A DNA stretch of 10,059 nucleotides, taken from NCBI GenBank assembly GCA_005879815.1, contig VBKA01000103.1, positions 1 to 10,059 of the forward strand, written 5' to 3'. The notes under the pieces were generated by a model. That model saw only the letters and a list, made by a program, of their open reading frames with translations. It was not told where the DNA came from and searched no databases. This DNA is from Chloroflexota bacterium (lineage in GTDB: Bacteria > Chloroflexota > Limnocylindria > QHBO01). Positions within the stretch are counted from its first letter, which is position 1. Each line of letters starts with the position of its first letter. The translations under genes and the position numbers were made by a program. Of this stretch, positions 6,119 through 10,059 are shown piece by piece.

Positions 6119-7240
6119 CTAGATCGGGTGGACCTCAGTCCCGAGCGGGCGCTCCAGGATGGATGACAAGCGAGTGACCTCTTCCTTAAATGCGTCGCGC
6201 GGTGGGCTCCCTTGCTCCCCGAACCAGGAGATGCGGGCGATGTCGCCGTCCAGCTCCCAGGTGCCGCGTACCACGCCACCGAGCACCACGACCGGCGCGA
6301 TCCAGCCGCTCTGCTTGCTCACCGCCGATCGGCGCGTCGCCGGCACGACATGCCCGTCCTCGGTCCCGGGACCCATCACGTACTGGTCGAAGCCCGGCAG
6401 CAGACGGACCTCGGCGCTTGCCTTCGTCGCCGCCAGCTCGTCCTGGTCCTCGGCCAGGACCAACGCGCGGTCGCCGTCCACGTCGACCTCGGCCAACCGG
6501 CCAGCGGCCGCCGCGAACCAGCCCCGAAGCTGGCGTGCGCTGATCCGGCCCCGCGCCATGAAACTTCGGAAGTTCTCGACCGTCGCCGGCCCGTATGCCC
6601 TGAGGTAGGCGCCGATGACGGTCGGAGCCGCATCATCGGGGTCCGGCACACCGGCCCATCGCGAGCTCGCGTGATCGGGGCGCATGAACGTCACGCGGCT
6701 GCCACGCATCGGTCCGAAGCACAGGTCTCCCTGCCAGGCGAGCGGCTTCAACAGGGTTCCCCATCCTGAGCGCAGCTCGTCGCCGACATGACCAAGCCCT
6801 GGTTGCACGCTGACCGCAGCGACCAGCTCTTCCCGTGTCATGACGGTGCCGTCGAGCACCTCGCGGACTACGGCGCGGAGGGTCTCGATCTCCCTGGAGC
6901 CAACGCCGAACCACCGCACCCAGCTGGGCCGCTCCCACGACCGCCCGGCGGCCAACAGCGACAGGAAGGCGCCGCCCTCCTCAGGCGTCAGCAGGTGGAG
7001 CGTCCCGCGCATCGCCCATGTCTTGATGAGCAATCCCTCGGAGAGGGCGCGGTTGACCTCTCCGGCGCGCGACGACTGGCGACGAACCCGAACAGCCAGC
7101 TCGGCGGAGGACGCGACCTGCGCCTGCACGCCGCCCAGGCGGCGAACGACGTCCGGGACCGACATGCGACCAATCGGATCCAGCAGCTGGCGACGCATGC
7201 GCCACGCGAGGGCCTGCTCCCAGCTCACCTTCAGGGTCAT
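6119..7240 (-). CDS. Winged-helix DNA-binding protein, AlkZ-like (HTH_42) DNA glycosylase family
   Basis: A 373-residue protein of the winged-helix family named HTH_42, which includes the DNA glycosylases AlkZ (azinomycin resistance) and YcaQ that remove crosslinked or alkylated bases. Diagnostic features are the N-terminal RMRRQLLDP, the QAQ motif at residues 39-41 (AlkZ uses a QxQ pair for catalysis), IKTWAMRGTLHLL, and a C-terminal half with AYLRAYGPATVENF, LLPGFDQYVMG and RRSAVSKQSGWIAPVVVLGG. Presence of both glutamines suggests possible activity, but most family members are uncharacterised. I prefer ATG 7240 (MTLKVSWEQ) over TTG 7264. There is no Shine-Dalgarno site, but TACGCT six bases upstream would give a leaderless transcript. 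It ends 133 bases before the DeoR gene on the same strand and is probably a separate unit. Confidence 0.85.
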   Translation of the reverse strand: MTLKVSWEQALAWRMRRQLLDPIGRMSVPDVVRRLGGVQAQVASSAELAVRVRRQSSRAGEVNRALSEGLLIKTWAMRGTLHLLTPEEGGAFLSLLAAGRSWERPSWVRWFGVGSREIETLRAVVREVLDGTVMTREELVAAVSVQPGLGHVGDELRSGWGTLLKPLAWQGDLCFGPMRGSRVTFMRPDHASSRWAGVPDPDDAAPTVIGAYLRAYGPATVENFRSFMARGRISARQLRGWFAAAAGRLAEVDVDGDRALVLAEDQDELAATKASAEVRLLPGFDQYVMGPGTEDGHVVPATRRSAVSKQSGWIAPVVVLGGVVRGTWELDGDIARISWFGEQGSPPRDAFKEEVTRLSSILERPLGTEVHPI

Positions 7241-7246
7241 GGGGCA

Positions 7247-7252
7247 AGCGTA
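7247..7252 (-). promoter_or_regulatory. Possible -10 (TANNNT) for a leaderless AlkZ-like gene
   Basis: TACGCT on the minus strand lies six bases before ATG 7240. That spacing puts the transcript start at the start codon. It shares its TA with the opposing element at 7251-7256. Confidence 0.35.
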
Positions 7253-7256
7253 TCGT
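7251..7256 (+). promoter_or_regulatory. Possible -10 (TANNNT) for the leaderless TfoX-like gene
   Basis: TATCGT on the plus strand lies eight bases before GTG 7265, with no ribosome site between. Together with the opposing TACGCT it forms a compact two-way element in a 24-base gap. Confidence 0.35.
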
Positions 7257-7264
7257 TGCCGCAA

Positions 7265-7639
7265 GTGCCGAAGCCGACCGCCACGTCGATACCGTCAGAT
7301 CGCCTGGACGCATTCGATCGTCTGGTCGCGACCCAGCCCGACCTCGTTCGCAAGGGCGCGACCATCCCCTACACATCGCTCAACGGCCACATGACCAGCT
7401 ACCTGACCGACTCGGGCTCGCTGGTGCTTCGCCTGTCACCCGAGGACCGCAGCCGGTTCCTGGTGGAGCACCAGACCGCGCTTCACGTCGCGTACGGCGT
7501 CATCCAGAAGGAATTCGTCGACGTCCCGGATTCCCTCTTCGCCGATACGGGAGCTCTGAGGCCGTGGTTTGCCGCCAGCCTGGCCTGGGTTGGAAGTCTG
7601 AAGCCGAAGGCGACGCGCCGTCCGAAGTCGTCCGGCTAG
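7265..7639 (+). CDS. Small conserved protein, TfoX N-terminal/MmcQ-like
   Basis: A 124-residue protein whose core KGATIPYTSLNGHMTSYLTD, LVLRLSPEDRSRFL, then AYGVIQKEFVDVPDSLFAD and WFAASLAWVGSLKPKATRR resembles small proteins annotated as TfoX-like or MmcQ/YjbR-like. The core seems to be an alpha/beta domain that begins with a glycine-rich strand and ends in a basic LKPK tail. No catalytic residues are evident and the function is not known; a role in competence is not implied. The GTG at 7265 is the best start: no ATG exists before the conserved core, and a TANNNT element sits eight bases upstream, consistent with leaderless translation. It is divergent from the AlkZ-like gene and convergent with the deazaflavin oxidoreductase, 12 bases away. 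Confidence 0.8.
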   Translation: MPKPTATSIPSDRLDAFDRLVATQPDLVRKGATIPYTSLNGHMTSYLTDSGSLVLRLSPEDRSRFLVEHQTALHVAYGVIQKEFVDVPDSLFADTGALRPWFAASLAWVGSLKPKATRRPKSSG

Positions 7640-7651
7640 CAGCCAGCCGAG

Positions 7652-8086
7652 CTAGATGGGTTCCAGAACGAACACCGGGATCTGCCGCGCCGTCTTGCCC
7701 TGGTACCGCGCATAGTCCGGCCAGGCCTCGACCGCTCGCTCCCACCAGAGCGCCTTCTCGTTGCCGCTCACCTCGCGCGCCGCGAAGTCGCGCTTCATCG
7801 GTCCGTCCTGAAGTTCGACGCGCGGATGAGCCTTGAGGTTGTAGTACCAGACAGGATGCTTGGGCGCGCCTCCCAGCGATGCCACCACCGCATAGAGGCC
7901 ATCGTGTTCGACTCGCATCAGGGCTGTCTTGCGGAGCTTGCCGGTCCTGGCGCCGACCGATGTCAGCACGATGATCGGGCGGCCGCGCAGGTCGCCGGCC
8001 TCGACGCCATTGCTCGCCTCGTATCGCTCCGCCTGTCGACGGGCCCAGCTTGCCGTGCTTGGTGCGTAGTCCCCGGTCAGCGGCAT
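7652..8086 (-). CDS. Nitroreductase-family deazaflavin-dependent oxidoreductase (Ddn-like)
   Basis: A 144-residue split-barrel protein of the Ddn/FDOR family, known for F420-dependent reduction of quinones and, in mycobacteria, activation of nitroimidazoles. The family signature is complete: MPLTGDYAPS at the start, RGRPIIVLTSVGARTGKLRK, ALMRVEHDGLYAVVASLGG, APKHPVWYYNLKAHPRVELQ, and PDYARYQGKTARQIPVFVLE at the end. Cofactor F420 is expected from the family but is not proven by sequence, and no F420 synthesis genes are seen here. ATG 8086 is chosen because GGGAG lies upstream and relatives start MPLTG. It is 34 bases after the DUF1801 gene on the same strand and is likely the last gene of that transcript. 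It converges with the TfoX-like gene. Confidence 0.93.
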   Translation of the reverse strand: MPLTGDYAPSTASWARRQAERYEASNGVEAGDLRGRPIIVLTSVGARTGKLRKTALMRVEHDGLYAVVASLGGAPKHPVWYYNLKAHPRVELQDGPMKRDFAAREVSGNEKALWWERAVEAWPDYARYQGKTARQIPVFVLEPI

Positions 8087-8120
8087 GGCCCACTCCCGTT
8101 CCCCGCTGCCTTGCCTGTAC

Positions 8121-8474
8121 TCATGCGCCGCCTCTCTCCCCGTGATCGAGGTCGGCCAAGCGCGCCCGCACCAGCTCCTCGACGAGGGGCTCCGGCAGTG
8201 GCGCATCCGCTTGGAAATGGAGACTCCCCCTGGTGCGCCGATAGCCTTGCAGCGCGTCAGCGTGCGCCACGACAAACGTATCGGTCAGGGGGTAGACGCT
8301 GCAGTGCGATTTCCAGCCCGCGAACCACACCACCGCGCGGTTCCCGACCTTGAACGCCGGCATCCCGTAGCTGATCGTCTCGACCGCGCCGGGGAGCAGG
8401 CGCCGGATCTGGAGCCGCAACCGTTGCAGGGCGTCCCGTTGGCCCGTGGGCAGCCGAGCGAGGTAGGCGTCCAC
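8121..8474 (-). CDS. DUF1801 family protein (YdhG-like)
   Basis: A 117-residue protein of the DUF1801 family. Typical marks are the opening helix MDAYLARLPTGQRDALQRLR, ETISYGMPAFKVGNRAVVWF, WKSHCSVYPLTD and the closing LHFQADAPLPEPLVEELVRA. Bacillus YdhG, a member, has been linked to iron handling and similarity to frataxin-type folds has been proposed, but the role of most members is unknown. It starts with GTG at 8474, six bases past the stop of the reductase gene upstream, with GAGGGA partly in that stop; translation is probably coupled. Soluble, no signal peptide. It lies between a RibD-C reductase and the deazaflavin oxidoreductase in a same-strand run. Confidence 0.9.
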   Translation of the reverse strand: MDAYLARLPTGQRDALQRLRLQIRRLLPGAVETISYGMPAFKVGNRAVVWFAGWKSHCSVYPLTDTFVVAHADALQGYRRTRGSLHFQADAPLPEPLVEELVRARLADLDHGERGGA

Positions 8475-8480
8475 GGTCCC

Positions 8481-9077
8481 TCAGCGCAGGACGCGGTACT
8501 GGATGTGGGTCGCGAACGGCGATTGCACGACGCCGAGGTGCTCGAGGCGGAAGGTCTCCTCGAACCCCTCGAACAATCGCTTGCCGCCACCCAGCACGAT
8601 CGGGGCGATGGTGATGAACAGCTCGTCGACCTGTCCACTGCGGAGCGCCTGGCGGATAACATCCGCCCCGCCCATCAGCGACACGTCCTTCTCCCCGGCG
8701 GCGTCTCGGGCTCGCGCGATCGCCTCCTCCAGACCGTCCACGAAGGTAAACCCTGCGCCGGCGGGAGCGTCTTCGGGCCTGTGCGTTACGACGAAGAACG
8801 GGACCGGCCATGGATTGCTGCCGCCCCACGCCTCGGCCGACTCGTACGTGTTGCGACCGCCGACCACGGCGCCGAGACGAGCCATCGCCCCGTCCAGGTA
8901 GGCCTTGTCGGCCCCGGTTGCCTCGCCAGTCGGCTCTTCCTCGTATGACCAAGGTCCCCCGAAGACCCAGTAGTGCAGCCGCTCTCCGCCCTCGCCCAGA
9001 CCCTGCCCCGGCCCATCGTTGGGTCCGGTGATGTAGCCATCCAACGAGGTGGTGATGCTCGCAACCACCTTGGTCAT
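8481..9077 (-). CDS. RibD C-terminal/dihydrofolate-reductase-fold protein (copy 1)
   Basis: A 198-residue single-domain reductase of the RibD_C family, which shares the DHFR fold and usually binds NADPH. Seen are the N-terminal VVASITTSLDGYITGPNDGP, the VVGGRNTYES nucleotide-loop region, DVSLMGGADVIRQAL, and VDELFITIAPIVLGGGKRLF, the strongest family signature. Members are commonly annotated as dihydrofolate reductase family, but few have a proven substrate, and the absence of the fused deaminase domain argues against riboflavin synthesis. Its ATG overlaps the stop of the next upstream paralogue by four bases (ATGA, 9077-9074), which implies coupled translation. DUF1801 follows six bases later. 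Copy 2 upstream is a distant relative rather than a recent duplicate. Confidence 0.92.
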   Translation of the reverse strand: MTKVVASITTSLDGYITGPNDGPGQGLGEGGERLHYWVFGGPWSYEEEPTGEATGADKAYLDGAMARLGAVVGGRNTYESAEAWGGSNPWPVPFFVVTHRPEDAPAGAGFTFVDGLEEAIARARDAAGEKDVSLMGGADVIRQALRSGQVDELFITIAPIVLGGGKRLFEGFEETFRLEHLGVVQSPFATHIQYRVLR

Positions 9078-9712
9078 CGGTTCGCGCTGGCTGTCGCGGC
9101 CGCAGGGATCGCGGCTCGTGCCGCCGCCGCCATCGGCTCATACGTGAGGATCAGCACGCCGGTGGTGGTCGTCTTGGAGTCGGCCAGGCGCATGCGGGCT
9201 GGCGTCCCAGCCTCGCGGAACAGGCGCTTGCCGTTGCCCAGCACGATGGGATGGATCATGAGTCGGTATTCGTCGACCAGCCCGTCGCGGTTCAAGGTCT
9301 GCACGAGCTCACCGCTGCCGATGACCTGGATCTCCTTACCGGGTTGATCCTTGAGGCTCGCGATCTCGTCGGCAACGTTGCCGCTAATCAGGCTGGAGTT
9401 CTGCCAGGCAAGAGGCTCCTGCAGGCTCGTCGAGACGACGTACTTGGGGAGGCTGTTCAGGGGTCCGGCCACTGGATCCTCCGCCGGCTGGTTGGGCCAG
9501 TAGGCAGCAAAGATGTCGTAGGTCCGGCGGCCCAGTAGGAACCCGCCCGCGTTGGCAAAGCCCTCTAGGAGGGTGCGGCCAAGGACGTCGTCAAAGAAGG
9601 CCAGCTGCCAGCCGCCCTGGTCGAACCCGCCGCTGCGATCCTCGTCCGGGTCACCCGGCCCCTGCATGACGCCGTCGAGGGTCAGGAATTCACTGACGAC
9701 CAGCTTCCGCAT
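9074..9712 (-). CDS. RibD C-terminal/dihydrofolate-reductase-fold protein (copy 2)
   Basis: A 212-residue RibD_C/DHFR-fold protein. It opens MRKLVVSEFLTLDGVMQGPG, has GGFLLGRRTYDIFAAYWP, the GKEIQVIGSGELVQTLNRDG segment, and VDEYRLMIHPIVLGNGKRLF followed by LADSKTTTTGVLILTYEP. The last 20 or so residues are an alanine-rich tail that extends past the family's final strand. Compared with the adjacent copy, the shared pattern is IVLGxGKRLF and the general order of strands, so the two probably act on different substrates. The start at ATG 9712 has AGGAGGAG just upstream (9724-9717). It may be the first gene of the four-gene run, or be co-transcribed with the SRPBCC gene, which ends 86 bases upstream. 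Confidence 0.92.
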   Translation of the reverse strand: MRKLVVSEFLTLDGVMQGPGDPDEDRSGGFDQGGWQLAFFDDVLGRTLLEGFANAGGFLLGRRTYDIFAAYWPNQPAEDPVAGPLNSLPKYVVSTSLQEPLAWQNSSLISGNVADEIASLKDQPGKEIQVIGSGELVQTLNRDGLVDEYRLMIHPIVLGNGKRLFREAGTPARMRLADSKTTTTGVLILTYEPMAAAARAAIPAAATASANR

Positions 9713-9716
9713 CGCT

Positions 9717-9724
9717 CTCCTCCT
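9717..9724 (-). promoter_or_regulatory. Shine-Dalgarno site of RibD-C copy 2
   Basis: AGGAGGAG on the minus strand ends four bases before the ATG at 9712-9710. The strong site suits the first gene of the following coupled run. Confidence 0.65.
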
Positions 9725-9798
9725 GGGTGATGGCTAAGGGTGGACCGGAGTCATGGGCGCCGCAAGAAGCCGGCCGCTTGTTCGGCGCATCCGCAGGG

Positions 9799-10059
9799 TC
9801 AGGTGCGGTCCAGCTCGCGACGCAGTGCGACGAGGTGCTGTTGGTTGAGGCGCTTGATCATGAGCGCCACCAACGGGGCGAGGATCCGACCGATGCCCCG
9901 AACGTCGGGATGCGGGTTGAGCGTGACGCGAGTGCCGTCTTCCGTGGGTTCGACGAGGTAGCGACCCGTCGGGCGAATCATGCCCGCCCACTCCCCCTCG
10001 AACGCGACCTCGCGCCCGGCGTCGACGCGGACCAGCCGAACGGTCGAGTCGATCGTCTG
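9799..10059 (-). CDS. SRPBCC (START-like) family protein, 5' end outside the window
   Basis: The last 86 residues of a small ligand-binding protein of the SRPBCC/polyketide-cyclase-like superfamily. The visible part reads REVAFEGEWAGMIRPTGRYL, then EPTEDGTRVTLNPHPDVRG and ends IKRLNQQHLVALRRELDRT. The pattern of strand, turn DGTRVT, strand, then a long amphipathic C-terminal helix is typical of the family, where the helix closes the hydrophobic cavity. The frame runs open to the window edge, so an ATG seen inside (at 9981) is not the true start. Members bind lipids, polyketides or other hydrophobic molecules; substrate is unknown. It lies 86 bases upstream of the RibD-C gene on the same strand. 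Confidence 0.75.
   Translation of the reverse strand, partial: QTIDSTVRLVRVDAGREVAFEGEWAGMIRPTGRYLVEPTEDGTRVTLNPHPDVRGIGRILAPLVALMIKRLNQQHLVALRRELDRT

Noticed and set aside
6119..7639. A defence or toxin-antitoxin pair made of the winged-helix protein and the small divergent protein
   Set aside because: The families are AlkZ-like repair and TfoX-like; they are divergent and not co-transcribed, and neither shows a toxin or nuclease motif.
7633..7655. Hairpin between the convergent TfoX-like and Ddn-like genes (CGGCT with AGCCG, or GCTAG arms holding both stop codons)
   Set aside because: Stems are only 5 base pairs, mutually exclusive, and lack a T-tract; too weak to call a terminator.
8085..8948. 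A 287-codon plus-strand open frame over DUF1801 and RibD-C genes
   Set aside because: Antisense shadow of two recognised genes; no motif and no ribosome site.
1..10059. Mobile element, phage, CRISPR or RNA gene
   Set aside because: No transposase, integrase, long terminal repeats, spacer-repeat pattern or tRNA-like cloverleaf was seen on either strand.

Overview
The window is GC-rich (high G/C third positions, long antisense open frames) and gene-dense, with no gap over about 135 bases. It reads as chromosomal DNA of a high-GC bacterium. The F420-type nitroreductase, VOC proteins, RibD-C reductases, DUF1801 protein and TANNNT-type leaderless start signals fit Actinomycetota or a GC-rich Chloroflexota lineage; I cannot choose between them. 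I see no rRNA, tRNA, CRISPR, insertion sequence or phage genes.

Layout. (1) Positions 1-1110, plus strand: the 3' end of an unrecognised gene, then two VOC-fold proteins (a glyoxalase-like one and a PhnB/3-demethylubiquinone-methyltransferase-like one). (2) Positions 1193-6080, minus strand: a sugar-alcohol PTS operon. Transcription order is DeoR-family regulator, PfkB/1-phosphofructokinase-family kinase, mannitol-type EIIC, EIIB, EIIA and a zinc-dependent medium-chain dehydrogenase. Three junctions (regulator/kinase, EIIC/EIIB, and the short EIIB/EIIA gap) suggest coupled translation. A good promoter (TTGACG, 17 bases, CATAGT) lies upstream of the regulator and is followed directly by five TGCGCA-like boxes, four of them spaced exactly 10 bases apart, which is a strong operator candidate. 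(3) Positions 6119-7639: an AlkZ-like winged-helix protein (minus) and a small TfoX-like protein (plus), divergent across only 24 bases and both possibly leaderless. (4) Positions 7652-10059, minus strand: a tight series of small enzymes comprising an SRPBCC-family protein (cut by the window edge), two RibD-C/DHFR-fold reductases, a DUF1801 protein and a Ddn-like deazaflavin oxidoreductase.

How the PTS genes should work together (inference): EIIC/B/A import and phosphorylate a hexitol, the dehydrogenase oxidises the hexitol phosphate to a ketose phosphate, and the kinase makes a ketose bisphosphate for an aldolase. This resembles the galactitol/tagatose route, but the transporter is mannitol-type. 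There is no mtlD-type dehydrogenase, HPr, EI or aldolase here.

Three oddities stand out in that operon: EIIC is frameshifted with about 20 bases missing from a conserved stretch; the dehydrogenase has no ATG/GTG/TTG start and seems to begin at ATC; and the 10-base-phased operator array. I did not find a defence or mobile system.
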